From Parashewanella sp049608225 (GTDB lineage Bacteria; Pseudomonadota; Gammaproteobacteria; Enterobacterales; Shewanellaceae): a stretch of DNA of 64,000 nucleotides. The notes beneath the pieces were generated by a model, which saw only the letters and a list, made by a program, of their open reading frames with translations, made no database searches and was not told the origin of the DNA. Shown in pieces: positions 36,615 to 45,999 of the stretch. The position numbers were made by a program, and so were the translations under genes. The stretch lies in the NCBI GenBank assembly GCA_049608225.1, contig JBMYXI010000006.1, forward strand, positions 24,245 through 88,244, in the 5' to 3' direction. Within the stretch, counting starts at the first letter, position 1; the number at the start of each line of letters is the position of its first letter.

Positions 36615-37058
36615 ATGAAACTATTTTATCGCTTTTTAGTCATTACCTTGTCTTTATTGCATTCCACTCATTCTTCAGCTGAAGACTTAGGGGAGATGCT
36701 GATCATTAATGACACTGCAAAGCCCCCGAGTATCGCCGAAACCATCTGGATTTCCGCTCACAATAAAATATCAAATCAGTGGGAGCAAAAAGGCATAAAT
36801 GATTGGACTTGGACACGTTTATCAATCAATTCCGATCCGATAAAAATCCCAGCCGAACTGTATGATCAAATTGAAGTGCATGGCTTTGCTGGTACTAATT
36901 CCAAAAAAGTGGATGTAGTCACATGCGTTACTGCGCCATCATATTGTGACAGCGCTACAAGCCAGTTGACAATGAAGGCTAAAGTGGATTACCTCAACGA
37001 TTCAAAAGGCTTTCATATATATCAGATCAACCTTGTTCATTCAGGCTCAATCCCATAG
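36615..37058 (+). CDS. Small secreted protein of unknown function
   Basis: 147 residues from ATG 36615. A TTG at 36606 would add three residues. A signal peptide (KLFYRFLVITLSLLHSTHSS) is clear. The mature part is about 125 residues, mixed beta-like, with one pair of Cys (VVTCVTAPSYCDSA) that could form a disulphide. I do not recognise the family. It lies between the Cus operon and a convergent hydrolase gene, and its ribosome-binding site is weak. Confidence 0.55.
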   Translation: MKLFYRFLVITLSLLHSTHSSAEDLGEMLIINDTAKPPSIAETIWISAHNKISNQWEQKGINDWTWTRLSINSDPIKIPAELYDQIEVHGFAGTNSKKVDVVTCVTAPSYCDSATSQLTMKAKVDYLNDSKGFHIYQINLVHSGSIP

Positions 37059-37079
37059 CCGATAAATATAGATATAACA

Positions 37080-38003
37080 TCAAGTAAGCTTATTTAGCCA
37101 CTTGCTTAGCTCAAGGAAATGATCATCAATAGCGTTAGAATGAGTCAACATACTGGCGTGATCATAGTCCTGCTTATTGCCGTTCTTTTTCGATAGTAGG
37201 GTAAACCTAGCATTATCAATTTTTAACTCATCTAAGCTAGCTTGGACATCCTTTGGGTTACCTAGTACAGGATCATTTTGGGCGGCGAAGTACCAACTTG
37301 GTGGCAAATTAGATTTTTCGATTTGCTGTTGGTAATCAAAGCCATCTTCAGGATCTTGCCATTTACCATCTAGCCAACCAAAAGTCTGCTGCACCGAAAG
37401 TTGGCTTTCATTATCCATTCCAAAGCCTAACTTGTCTGCAGGTAAGTACCCTTGAAGCTTTATCAACATCAAAGAGACACGTTTCCAAAAGACATCTACC
37501 GTCAAAAACTTTTTCAATGAACGCGCGCGTAATCTGCGTTTGGTACCAAAGGTGACTAACGAAGTCACCTGAGATTGCAGCTTAGGAAATCGCAATAACG
37601 CCGCTGACATTAACACGCCGCCCCAAGAATGTCCTATCCAGTGCGTCTTCTGAATATCATCATTTTGAGCTAATACGAACTCTTGAACTAACGGGAGCAC
37701 ATTCGTTATCACCTCAGTTTGCGATGGATTTACACCACGAGCAAGCTTAGGAGTACTTAATCCTCTTCCCGGCATATCAATTACATAAGAAGTAAAACCT
37801 TGCTCAGCTAAAAAACAGGCTAAACCTTTACCAGAGGCGCTATAAAATACTTTGCCATTAGAAATTGAGCCATGCAGCATAATCAGCGGAATGTCATTTG
37901 TAAGTTTGGCTGTAGGTTTCACTTCCCTAACATGGAGTTGTCCACTTCCGTAGGGAATGAAAAGCGATCGCTGCTGCACTAACGTTTTACTCACAATATT
38001 CAT
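37080..38003 (-). CDS. Alpha/beta-hydrolase fold protein
   Basis: About 307 residues from ATG 38003; an alternative TTG at 38054 would add 17 residues without a ribosome-binding site. The oxyanion motif is LIMLHGSISNG, the nucleophile elbow is HWIGHSWGGVLMSAAL (Ser in GHSWG), and the acid lies in FAAQNDPVLG. A candidate catalytic His is in QDYDHASMLTHSNA near the C-terminus. It looks like an esterase or lipase of the serine-hydrolase type. There is no clear signal peptide. The substrate cannot be told. It is convergent with the small secreted protein and divergent from rsfS. Confidence 0.82.
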   Translation of the reverse strand: MNIVSKTLVQQRSLFIPYGSGQLHVREVKPTAKLTNDIPLIMLHGSISNGKVFYSASGKGLACFLAEQGFTSYVIDMPGRGLSTPKLARGVNPSQTEVITNVLPLVQEFVLAQNDDIQKTHWIGHSWGGVLMSAALLRFPKLQSQVTSLVTFGTKRRLRARSLKKFLTVDVFWKRVSLMLIKLQGYLPADKLGFGMDNESQLSVQQTFGWLDGKWQDPEDGFDYQQQIEKSNLPPSWYFAAQNDPVLGNPKDVQASLDELKIDNARFTLLSKKNGNKQDYDHASMLTHSNAIDDHFLELSKWLNKLT

Positions 38004-38202
38004 CCTTGATCTTTGACCAAGAGTTAAGATGCCTAGAAATTTGTAATAGTGCAAGTGATCTGATGAGTAAAGTTGATTTGCTTGTTTGCACGATAACGCA
38101 ACTTAACAGCCGTACTTTCAATTAAACAAGACGCTATTCATTTATTACCGTTTTAAAGGCTGTTATACTGCGTCGCTATTTTATATTAGAGAGGTGTTAC
38201 AC

Positions 38203-38532
38203 GTGCGAGGCGCGGAACTTAAAGATTATGTACTCGACAAAGTCGATGACTTAAAAGCAAAAGATATTATCGCATTAGATGTAAAAGAGAAATCGACCAT
38301 TACCGAATATATGATTATTTGTTCTGGTACTTCGAAGACTCACGTAAAATCTATCGCCGAATACGTGGCATTGGAAACCAAAAATGCAGGTTTCCCACCT
38401 ATTGGTATCGAAGGTCGTGATGGCAGTGAGTGGGTATTAGTTGACTTGGGTGACGTTATTTTGCACGTGATGCAAGATCATACTCGTGACTTCTATCAGT
38501 TAGAAAAACTTTGGTCAGATAATCACGCCTAA
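38203..38532 (+). CDS. rsfS: Ribosomal silencing factor RsfS
   Basis: 109 residues from GTG 38203, with GAGAGG eight bases upstream. An earlier GTG at 38194 overlaps that site. RsfS binds uL14 and blocks 30S-50S joining during starvation. Conserved parts are KDIIALDVKEKSTITEYMII and WVLVDLGDVILHVMQDHTRD. A TATACT box at 38164-38169 is a plausible -10. The stop overlaps the rlmH start by one base. It resumes the conserved order that nadD left off. Confidence 0.96.
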   Translation: MRGAELKDYVLDKVDDLKAKDIIALDVKEKSTITEYMIICSGTSKTHVKSIAEYVALETKNAGFPPIGIEGRDGSEWVLVDLGDVILHVMQDHTRDFYQLEKLWSDNHA

Positions 38533-39002
38533 TGAAGCTACAGCTTATTGCCGTTGGCACCAAAATGCCTGCTTGGGTAACCCAAGGATTTGAAGAATAC
38601 CAACGCCGTTTCCCAAGGGATATGGCGTTAGAGTTAGTTGAAATTCCTGCAGGTAAACGCGGAAAAAATGCAGATATTGCTCGTATCCTTCATAAAGAAG
38701 GTGAGCAAATGCTGGCTGCAATTCCTAAGAGCAATCATATTGTTAGCTTAGATTTACCTGGGAAGAATTATACCACACCAGATCTTGCATCTGCGATGAA
38801 TAAATGGCAACTTGATGGACGAGATGTCAGTTTGTTAATTGGCGGACCAGAAGGACTTGCACCTGCTTGTAAGCAAGCAGCCAAGCAAAGTTGGTGTTTA
38901 TCAGCATTAACCTTACCCCATCCTTTGGTTCGAATTGTCGTCGCAGAGAGTCTTTATCGAGCTTGGAGCGTCAATAACAATCATCCATACCATAGAGAAT
39001 AA
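38532..39002 (+). CDS. rlmH: 23S rRNA pseudouridine-1915 N3-methyltransferase
   Basis: 156 residues, a SPOUT methyltransferase. SAM-knot motifs are SLLIGGPEGLAPACKQAA and the C-terminal LPHPLVRIVVAESLYRAWSV with NNHPYHRE. It modifies helix 69 of the large subunit. It is translated by overlap with rsfS. The length is exactly that of the family. Confidence 0.97.
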   Translation: MKLQLIAVGTKMPAWVTQGFEEYQRRFPRDMALELVEIPAGKRGKNADIARILHKEGEQMLAAIPKSNHIVSLDLPGKNYTTPDLASAMNKWQLDGRDVSLLIGGPEGLAPACKQAAKQSWCLSALTLPHPLVRIVVAESLYRAWSVNNNHPYHRE

Positions 39003-39059
39003 CGATTCTCTGAAAAGGCCTAGCAACACACTTCATTACGGATAAGTGGAGAATACTCA

Positions 39060-40916
39060 GTGTCGCCAAAAAAGCGAATGACCATTCATGATCACGCAGC
39101 AGAAGCGTCGCTGTTTAAACGAAGAGCCATTTTCACCTTCGTTTGCGTATTAGCGTTAATTAGCTTACTTCTTTTTAATTTGTATCATCTTCAAGTCGAT
39201 GATTTCAGCACTTATTCGACTCGTTCAAATGAAAACCGCATTCGAGTTGTGCCCGTCGCCCCCAGTCGTGGTCTTATTTATGACAGGCATGGTCAGTTAT
39301 TAGCCGAAAACCGCCCTTTTTATTCACTGCAACTTTTACCTGAGCAAGTTAAAGACATTGACGGCACGCTGAGTAGACTAAGGAAAGTCATTGATATTAG
39401 CGATGATGAAATTGAATCGTTTAAAGAATCCTTAAAGTACCAACGACGCTTCAAACCTTTAACGATCAAAACCCGCTTAACCTCTGAACAAGTTGCCGTT
39501 TTCACCGTCAATCAACACGATTTTCCAGGGGTAACTATAGAAGCAGGATTAAAACGTTTCTATCCTCACAATGAATTACTTACTCATGTACTTGGTTACG
39601 TTGGAAAAATCAATCAACGAGATAGAAACCGTCTTGAACAAAACGACCAATGGAAAAACTATGCCGCGACTAAGGACATTGGTAAGCAAGGCATTGAGAA
39701 ATTCTACGAAGATTTGCTGCACGGTAAACCGGGACACTTAGAGGAAGAAGTCAACAATCGAGGCCGTACGATTCGAACTTTAACCAGTATTGCACCTACA
39801 CCTGGTCAAGATATTTACTTATCTATTGATTTAGAGTTACAAAAAAAGGCCATGGAACTCCTTGCAGGACGACGAGGCTCAATCGTGGCGGTAGATCCTC
39901 GTGATGGCGGCATATTGGCGATGGTTTCAAGCCCTAGTTATGATCCAAATCAATTTGTGCATGGCATTTCAAGTAAGTCCTACCGTGCATTGCTTAACAA
40001 TGACTCTCGCCCTTTGATCAATCGCGCAACTCAAGGCCAATATGCACCCGCATCAACAATAAAACCTCTAATGGCATTAGCAGGATTAGAAGATAAGGGG
40101 ATTACAGAGCAAACCCGTATTTGGGATCCCGGTTTTTGGCAAATTCCGGGCGTTGAACGCAAGTATCGCGACTGGCAAAAATGGGGACATGGCTGGGTTG
40201 ACGTTCACCACGCGATTATCGAGTCATGTGATACCTTTTTTTATGAACTTGCTTATAAGCTCGGTGTAAATCGAATATCAGAATTTATGGAACCGTTCGG
40301 CTTTGGTGAAAATTCGGGTATTGATATTTATGAAGAAGCATCTGGCAACATGCCAAACAAAGATTGGAAACAATTAAAATACAACCAACCTTGGTATGTT
40401 GGCGACACGATTTCCATCGGCATTGGTCAAGGCTATTGGACCGCAACCCCCATACAAATGGCGAAAGCTACCAGTATTATCGCTAACAGAGGCCGCAGAA
40501 TTGTGCCGCATTTATTAATGTCCATTCAAGACAGTGATTCAAGAATTGATTCACCGATTGATGAACTGCCTCCGATCAAACTCAAAGACGACCATAACTG
40601 GGAAATAGTCAACGATTCCATGTATCGAACCGCGGCCAAAATGCGCTTCAAAAATTCTCCTTATAACGCAGCGATGAAAACGGGAACCGCGCAGGTCATT
40701 GGCGTGGCACAAGATGAAAAATACGATGCCAAAGCCATCAGTGAAAAACATAGAGACAATGCATTAATTGTTGCCTATGCTCCCTATGAGGCACCAACCA
40801 TTGTATTATCTGTTGTACTAGAGAATGCAGGCTGGGGCGGTAAGAACGCAGGCCCTGTCGCTAAATCCTTACTCGACGAATACTTACTCAGACCTAAAGT
40901 TGAGGAACCACAGTGA
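39060..40916 (+). CDS. mrdA: Penicillin-binding protein 2 (elongasome transpeptidase)
   Basis: 618 residues. PBP2 cross-links peptidoglycan during rod elongation, with RodA. One N-terminal membrane helix (about 25-45) is followed by the pedestal domain and the transpeptidase domain. The active Ser is in QYAPASTIKPLMAL, the second motif is SCDTFFYELAYKLG and the third is MKTGTAQVIG. The start codon is GTG 39060, with GGAG eight bases before it. mrdB follows with a 4-bp overlap. Confidence 0.97.
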   Translation: MSPKKRMTIHDHAAEASLFKRRAIFTFVCVLALISLLLFNLYHLQVDDFSTYSTRSNENRIRVVPVAPSRGLIYDRHGQLLAENRPFYSLQLLPEQVKDIDGTLSRLRKVIDISDDEIESFKESLKYQRRFKPLTIKTRLTSEQVAVFTVNQHDFPGVTIEAGLKRFYPHNELLTHVLGYVGKINQRDRNRLEQNDQWKNYAATKDIGKQGIEKFYEDLLHGKPGHLEEEVNNRGRTIRTLTSIAPTPGQDIYLSIDLELQKKAMELLAGRRGSIVAVDPRDGGILAMVSSPSYDPNQFVHGISSKSYRALLNNDSRPLINRATQGQYAPASTIKPLMALAGLEDKGITEQTRIWDPGFWQIPGVERKYRDWQKWGHGWVDVHHAIIESCDTFFYELAYKLGVNRISEFMEPFGFGENSGIDIYEEASGNMPNKDWKQLKYNQPWYVGDTISIGIGQGYWTATPIQMAKATSIIANRGRRIVPHLLMSIQDSDSRIDSPIDELPPIKLKDDHNWEIVNDSMYRTAAKMRFKNSPYNAAMKTGTAQVIGVAQDEKYDAKAISEKHRDNALIVAYAPYEAPTIVLSVVLENAGWGGKNAGPVAKSLLDEYLLRPKVEEPQ

Positions 40917-42019
40917 CATCTGATCATTATCGCCTAAATATTTGGCGCAGAATGCACATTGACCTTCCGTTGCTTATCGGAATTTTAGCACTGATGATTT
41001 ATGGTGCGTTCGTTATCTATTCTGCCAGTGGCACTAACCTCGCTATGGTCGAACGCCAAGGTATTCGCGTAGGAGCATCCTTGTTTATGATGTTTGTATT
41101 CGCGCAAATTAGTCCTGAAATGTTAAGGCGCTGGGCGTTACCAATTTACTTATCTGGAGTGGCACTACTCATCGCAGTCCACTTTATTGGAGAGACCAAT
41201 AAAGGTGCTCAACGCTGGTTAAATCTAGGATTTATGGAATTTCAACCTTCCGAGATTATGAAGCTTGCCTTGCCCATTGCTGTTGCTTGGTTTATTAGTA
41301 AATTTCCGCTTCCTCCAAAGAAGCGTTACCTTGCTGGTGCAGCCGTAATTTTACTGATCCCGACCCTATTGATCGCCAAACAACCAGACTTAGGTACCTC
41401 TATTCTAGTTGCAGCATCTGGGGTGTTCGTATTGTTTTTATCCGGTATGAGTTGGCGAATTGTTGGTACAGCAATATTTGGCTTATTATCATTTTTACCT
41501 GTGCTTTGGTATTTTTTAATGCACGATTACCAGCGTACAAGAGTCCTCACATTATTCGATCCTGAAAGAGATCCATTAGGCGCTGGTTATCATATTATTC
41601 AATCAAAAATTGCCATTGGTTCTGGCGGCATTTGGGGCAAAGGATGGTTACAAGGTACTCAATCTCAGCTAGAGTTTCTGCCAGAAAGGCATACCGATTT
41701 TATTTTTGCTGTCATCGGTGAAGAATTTGGGCTAATTGGCAGCTTAATTTTATTAACTATGTATCTTTATATTATTGGTCGCGGTTTAGTTATCGCATCA
41801 CGTGCGCAAACCAGCTTCGCCCGATTATTAGCTGGCAGCATTACCTTAACCTTTTTTGTCTATATTTTTGTAAACATCGGCATGGTTTCTGGTATTTTAC
41901 CGGTTGTCGGTGTGCCATTACCTTTGGTCAGTTATGGTGGCACTTCAATGATGACACTCATGATTGGTTTTGGCATTCTAATGAGCATTAATACTCACCG
42001 ACGTTTTATTGATAGATAA
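40913..42019 (+). CDS. mrdB: Rod-shape SEDS glycosyltransferase RodA
   Basis: 368 residues with about ten membrane segments. SEDS signatures are NKGAQRWLNLGFMEFQPSEI, the region PERHTDFIFAVIGEEFG, and the C-terminal GVPLPLVSYGGTSMMTLM. It polymerises glycan strands for PBP2. The start is GTG, overlapping the mrdA stop (GTGA). It is followed 11 bp later by mltB. Confidence 0.97.
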   Translation: MTSDHYRLNIWRRMHIDLPLLIGILALMIYGAFVIYSASGTNLAMVERQGIRVGASLFMMFVFAQISPEMLRRWALPIYLSGVALLIAVHFIGETNKGAQRWLNLGFMEFQPSEIMKLALPIAVAWFISKFPLPPKKRYLAGAAVILLIPTLLIAKQPDLGTSILVAASGVFVLFLSGMSWRIVGTAIFGLLSFLPVLWYFLMHDYQRTRVLTLFDPERDPLGAGYHIIQSKIAIGSGGIWGKGWLQGTQSQLEFLPERHTDFIFAVIGEEFGLIGSLILLTMYLYIIGRGLVIASRAQTSFARLLAGSITLTFFVYIFVNIGMVSGILPVVGVPLPLVSYGGTSMMTLMIGFGILMSINTHRRFIDR

Positions 42020-42030
42020 GGATCATTTAT

Positions 42031-43020
42031 ATGCGTTTCTCCTGCTATGTATTGCTGGTTATGAGTCTGGTTTTGTTTCATCAAAATGTCGCAGCTAAAA
42101 ACGAACGCGCAGATGAATTAAAAGCCACTTTCATTCAACAACAAGTTGACAAAGGGATGAGCGAGCAATACATAACCAAGCTTTTAGGAAAGGCAAAGTA
42201 TCACCAGCAAATCATCGATTCTATTTCGCGCCCATGGGAAGCTAAGCCATGGCATCAGTATTATCCTATTTTCTTAACTGAAAAAAGATTGCAAGCAGGG
42301 GTTAAATTCTGGCGCCAACATAAATCAACCATTGAGCAGGCTGCTGAAAAATTTCAAGTAGATCCTCAAACCATTGTCGCCATCATTGGCGTTGAAACCT
42401 TTTATGGTGCTTATTTAGGTAAGTATCCTGTATTGGACTCCCTTTATACCTTAGGCTTTTATTATCCACCCAGAGCGAAGTTTTTTCGCAGTGAATTGGC
42501 TCAATTTATTCAATTAGCCAAAGAAGAGAAACTTAACATTAATAAGGTTAAAGGCTCTTATGCTGGCGCCATGGGTTATGGTCAATTTATCTCTTCAAGC
42601 TATCGCCATTATGCGGTTGATTTTGACCAAAACGGTAGCCGTGATTTAATCAACAGTCCTGCCGATGCAATTGGCAGTGTTGCCAATTATTTGCATAAAC
42701 ATGGTTGGAAAAAAGGTGCGCCTGTCGCACTCAAACTGGTAAGTACAACTAACAAGATTGAACGCAACAAAATTTGGAATAAAAAGAAGCTTAAATTCAA
42801 AGCATCCGACATTCTAACCAAAGACTTACATTTAGCGCATAATTTTGATTTAGATGTTGCCCAACCTGCTATGCTAGTAGAATTACAGCAACCCACAGCC
42901 AAAGAGTACTGGCTAGGACTTAAAAACTTTTATGTGATCACTCGCTATAACCACAGTCCGTTATATGCGATGGCCGTCTATCAATTCAGTGAACAATTGA
43001 AGCAAGCTTATGAAAAATAA
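42031..43020 (+). CDS. mltB: Lytic murein transglycosylase B-like
   Basis: 329 residues. A signal peptide precedes the mature domain, but the cleavage region (LFHQNVAAKNE) has no lipobox Cys. The protein is therefore probably soluble in the periplasm, unlike the lipoprotein MltB of E. coli. The catalytic Glu lies in IVAIIGVETFYGAYLG. SYAGAMGYGQFISSSYRHYA and the metal-binding-like loop DFDQNGSRDLINSPADAIGS are conserved. It cuts peptidoglycan to 1,6-anhydro ends. rlpA overlaps its 3' end by 11 bp. Confidence 0.95.
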   Translation: MRFSCYVLLVMSLVLFHQNVAAKNERADELKATFIQQQVDKGMSEQYITKLLGKAKYHQQIIDSISRPWEAKPWHQYYPIFLTEKRLQAGVKFWRQHKSTIEQAAEKFQVDPQTIVAIIGVETFYGAYLGKYPVLDSLYTLGFYYPPRAKFFRSELAQFIQLAKEEKLNINKVKGSYAGAMGYGQFISSSYRHYAVDFDQNGSRDLINSPADAIGSVANYLHKHGWKKGAPVALKLVSTTNKIERNKIWNKKKLKFKASDILTKDLHLAHNFDLDVAQPAMLVELQQPTAKEYWLGLKNFYVITRYNHSPLYAMAVYQFSEQLKQAYEK

Positions 43021-43807
43021 TTCTTGCGTTTTTGTATTTAGTTTACTTTTGTTGGTGCTGTTCCTATCAGGCTGTCAAAGCGCATCTCGCTATCACCTAC
43101 GACACGATAAAGCTCCGAAGAATCCACCCGATTTATCGAAAGTAGAAAATGCCAAACCTAAATACGAGCCCTATTCTCGGCAAGGCAATAAGCCTTATAC
43201 CGTATTTAATAAAGATTATTCAGTCCTTCCAAGTGCGAAAGACTTTATCGAGTTTGGCAAAGCCTCATACTATGGCGCGAAATTTCATGGATACCATACC
43301 TCTAACGGTGAAATATATGACATGTATTCGATGTCCGGTGCCCATAAATCACTGCCTTTACCCAGTTACGTTAAAGTAACCAATCTAGATAACAACAAAA
43401 CCGTTATTGTGCGAGTCAATGATCGTGGCCCGTTTCATCAAGGACGAGTAATCGATTTATCTTATGCCGCTGCTTACAAACTCGGGATGCTGAAAAATGG
43501 TGTTGCCAATGTCAAAGTCGAAGCCATTCACTTCGACGCTGCCACTCAATCACTTGAAAACTCAACAGACTCTACCGGTATAACAAAACAACATTATATT
43601 CAGCTGGTTGCTTCTAAAGATAAATTGAAGCTCCGTTCCATCGCGAAAAAACTCAGAGCTAAATATCAAATCAATAGCCGTATACAAGCCATTGATGACT
43701 ATTTCCGGCTGCAGCTTGGCCCCATTAAGCAGAATATATTAGCAGAAAAGCTGCTACTTAAATTACGCAGCCAAGAGTATCCAAAAAGTTATATTGTGGT
43801 TGAGTGA
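43010..43807 (+). CDS. rlpA: Septal-ring lytic transglycosylase lipoprotein RlpA
   Basis: 265 residues. The lipobox LFLSGC is at about residue 22. A double-psi beta-barrel domain follows (ASYYGAKFHGYHTSNGEIYD, then VIVRVNDRGPFHQGRVIDLS). A C-terminal SPOR domain (HYIQLVASKDKLKLRSIAKK) binds denuded glycan at division sites. It is translated by overlap with mltB. The 19 bp at its end overlap a doubtful convergent frame. Confidence 0.95.
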   Translation: MKNNSCVFVFSLLLLVLFLSGCQSASRYHLRHDKAPKNPPDLSKVENAKPKYEPYSRQGNKPYTVFNKDYSVLPSAKDFIEFGKASYYGAKFHGYHTSNGEIYDMYSMSGAHKSLPLPSYVKVTNLDNNKTVIVRVNDRGPFHQGRVIDLSYAAAYKLGMLKNGVANVKVEAIHFDAATQSLENSTDSTGITKQHYIQLVASKDKLKLRSIAKKLRAKYQINSRIQAIDDYFRLQLGPIKQNILAEKLLLKLRSQEYPKSYIVVE

Positions 43808-44124
43808 CGATTAAATTCGATGATTGATCTTTTTAACTCATTCAACCTTGATTCTATTAACGACGAATTGATAGTTTCACGATAACCGTCGTTGACATCA
43901 TATCGAGATAACTCTTGCACTCGAAATAGATTCTGCCGACCTAAAAAAAGCATGCGAAAGTTTCTACGGTGGATAAGTGAAAAACTAATGTCAGTAATAT
44001 AAACATAATTGTTTGGTAGGCTTGCAGCAAAATAACATACCGTTTTCAATATATTGTCATCTAACCGACCGTTAGTATTAAGCGTGAGTTGCAGCTCAGT
44101 ATTGCTGCGACTAGATACCAACAT
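43789..44124 (-). CDS. Hypothetical protein, doubtful
   Basis: A 111-residue frame that fills the 455-bp gap between rlpA and dacA on the opposite strand. GGA lies only a few bases before its ATG. It has no recognised domain, and its 3' end runs 19 bp into rlpA. Composition is plausible for a protein (mixed helices, charged C-terminus). In relatives rlpA and dacA are usually adjacent, so this may be a local acquisition or chance. Confidence 0.35.
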   Translation of the reverse strand: MLVSSRSNTELQLTLNTNGRLDDNILKTVCYFAASLPNNYVYITDISFSLIHRRNFRMLFLGRQNLFRVQELSRYDVNDGYRETINSSLIESRLNELKRSIIEFNRHSTTI

Positions 44125-44262
44125 TTTCCAATCGTAATATCATAGTGAATAAGTTGTTATTATAAAAATTGAACCATATCCCATCTGAGCAGTCGAATAG
44201 CTTATGTTTGATGGTATACTCATGCTAACCTTGTCATAATCAACTAAAAATGTGCTTATAAA

Positions 44263-45426
44263 ATGATGAATTTCGCAAAAATTCCTTACAAAGCTTTGCT
44301 GCTCTCTTTTGTTTCTTTTTCTTCTTTTGCAGCCCCAACAATCGTACCAGATGCACCTAAAGTCGCTGCTAAAGCTTATGTGTTGATGGATTACAACACA
44401 GGACAAGTCATTGCGGAAGACAATGCTTATGAGCAACTGAACCCTGCAAGCCTAACCAAAATGATGACCAGTTATGTAATTGGTCATGAAATCAAAGTTG
44501 GCAACATTAAGCCTTCAGATGAAGTTACCATTTCTAAAAAGGCTTGGTCAAAGAACTTTCCTGACTCTTCAAAAATGTTCATTGAAGTTGGCAAGAAAGT
44601 ATCCGTTGCCGATCTTAATCGTGGCATCATCATTCAATCAGGTAATGATGCTTGCGTTGCAATGGCTGAGCATATTGCTGGAACTGAAGATGGGTTTGTT
44701 GATTTAATGAATTCATGGGCAAAACAACTGGGGATGCAAGATAGCCATTTTGAAAACTCCCATGGTTTAGATTCCAACGAACATAAGACCACAGCTTATG
44801 ACATGGCGCTATTAGGCGCGGCCCTTATTCGCGATGTGCCAGATGAATATAAAATCTACAGTGAAAAATCATTTAAATATAATGGCATTAAGCAATATAA
44901 CCGTAACAGCTTGTTATGGGATAAAAGCATGAGCGTTGACGGCATTAAAACCGGTCATACCTCTGGTGCAGGCTTTAACTTAGTTGCATCTGCGACAAAA
45001 GGTAACATGCGTTTAGTCTCTGTAGTCATGGGCGCGAAAAGCACCACAGCTCGTAAAGCCGAAAGTAAAAAGTTACTGACCTATGGTTTTCGCTTTTATC
45101 AAACAATGGTTCCTTATAAGTCTGGCGATAGCTTTGTAACTCAAAAGATATGGTTTGGTGATAGAGATACCATTGATTTAGGTGTTAATACCGACACACC
45201 AATCACAGTTAGTCGTGCTCAAGCCAAAAAGATCAAAGCAAACTTTGAATTAACGAAAGAAATCGAAGCGCCAATAGCGAAAGGCGAAACCGTTGGCCGT
45301 ATTTATTTTCAAGTAGATGGAAAGGATATTGCGCAATTTCCGTTAGTAACATTACAAGAAGTCAATGAGGGTAGCTGGTTTAGTAAAACGACTGATTACT
45401 TCAAGAAGATGCTTGCTGAAGAGTAA
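44263..45426 (+). CDS. dacA: D-alanyl-D-alanine carboxypeptidase (PBP5/6 type)
   Basis: 387 residues with a signal peptide. Active-site motifs are NPASLTKMMTSYVIG (SxxK), IQSGNDACVAMAEH (SxN) and VDGIKTGHTSGAGF (KTG). A PBP5 C-terminal beta domain follows, and the amphipathic tail (WFSKTTDYFKKMLAEE) anchors it to the membrane. It trims the terminal D-Ala of pentapeptides. It ends at a strong terminator. The usual followers ybeD, lipB and lipA are absent here. Confidence 0.97.
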   Translation: MMNFAKIPYKALLLSFVSFSSFAAPTIVPDAPKVAAKAYVLMDYNTGQVIAEDNAYEQLNPASLTKMMTSYVIGHEIKVGNIKPSDEVTISKKAWSKNFPDSSKMFIEVGKKVSVADLNRGIIIQSGNDACVAMAEHIAGTEDGFVDLMNSWAKQLGMQDSHFENSHGLDSNEHKTTAYDMALLGAALIRDVPDEYKIYSEKSFKYNGIKQYNRNSLLWDKSMSVDGIKTGHTSGAGFNLVASATKGNMRLVSVVMGAKSTTARKAESKKLLTYGFRFYQTMVPYKSGDSFVTQKIWFGDRDTIDLGVNTDTPITVSRAQAKKIKANFELTKEIEAPIAKGETVGRIYFQVDGKDIAQFPLVTLQEVNEGSWFSKTTDYFKKMLAEE

Positions 45427-45437
45427 ATAACATTAAT

Positions 45438-45462
45438 AAAAAGGCGCTGAATGCGCCTTTTT
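45438..45462. terminator. Bidirectional terminator between dacA and the glutaredoxin gene
   Basis: Perfect 10-bp stem AAAAAGGCGC/GCGCCTTTTT with a 5-nt loop and T-runs in both directions. It lies between convergent genes. Confidence 0.92.
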
Positions 45463-45478
45463 ATTATTAAATAATAAC

Positions 45479-45841
45479 CTAAACAGACTGCACCAGATCA
45501 TCGAGGTAATTAATAATATCGTTGGATTCATACAACCACTCAATTTGATCGGCCTTTTCGATACGTAAGCACGGTACTTTCTTTTTGCCACCTAAATTGA
45601 CTAATTCCTGTTGGCTCTCTGTTTGTTTAGCATCCACCAATTCAATATTCAGACCTTGACGTTTGATCTCGCGCCTTACTTTTACGCAAAATGGACAAGC
45701 TGCGTATTGATATAATTTCAACTTCGCTGTCACCTCATCCAGCTTTGCTTGCTTTTCAGGGGCGTGCTGACCTTTTTTAGGTGAAAATACGAAATCTAGA
45801 ATTAGAATAAACTTGCCCAAAACCCAACGAATGATAAACAT
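45479..45841 (-). CDS. Glutaredoxin-like protein with N-terminal membrane segment
   Basis: 120 residues. An N-terminal hydrophobic segment (MFIIRWVLGKFILILDFVF) precedes a glutaredoxin domain. The CPFC active site is in YAACPFCVKVRREIKR, and the cis-Pro region GGKKKVPCLRI and C-terminal YESNDIINYLDDLV are typical. It reduces disulphides or mixed glutathione disulphides, presumably on the cytoplasmic face of the membrane. It is monocistronic. Confidence 0.9.
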   Translation of the reverse strand: MFIIRWVLGKFILILDFVFSPKKGQHAPEKQAKLDEVTAKLKLYQYAACPFCVKVRREIKRQGLNIELVDAKQTESQQELVNLGGKKKVPCLRIEKADQIEWLYESNDIINYLDDLVQSV

Positions 45842-45957
45842 GCTCTACCTCATCAATAAATAGAACGCAATTTTACTGAATGAAAGGCAATAATTGTAGA
45901 CTAATGTACCGAGTTGTTTGAAAAAAATGCAATCACACTAAAGTTTCTAAAAAGTCC

Positions 45958-45986
45958 TTTACCTTTAATCATGCTTTTAGCATAAT
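45958..45986 (+). promoter_or_regulatory. Probable promoter of tRNA-Trp
   Basis: TTTACC at 45958-45963, a 17-bp spacer, then CATAAT at 45981-45986. The discriminator before the tRNA is G/C-containing, as expected for stable RNA genes. Confidence 0.5.
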
Positions 45987-45999
45987 GCCTCACGTCAAC

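Noticed and set aside
44140..44436. 98-residue frame on the minus strand overlapping the dacA start
   Set aside because: It is mostly antisense to dacA and has no ribosome-binding site or recognisable domain.
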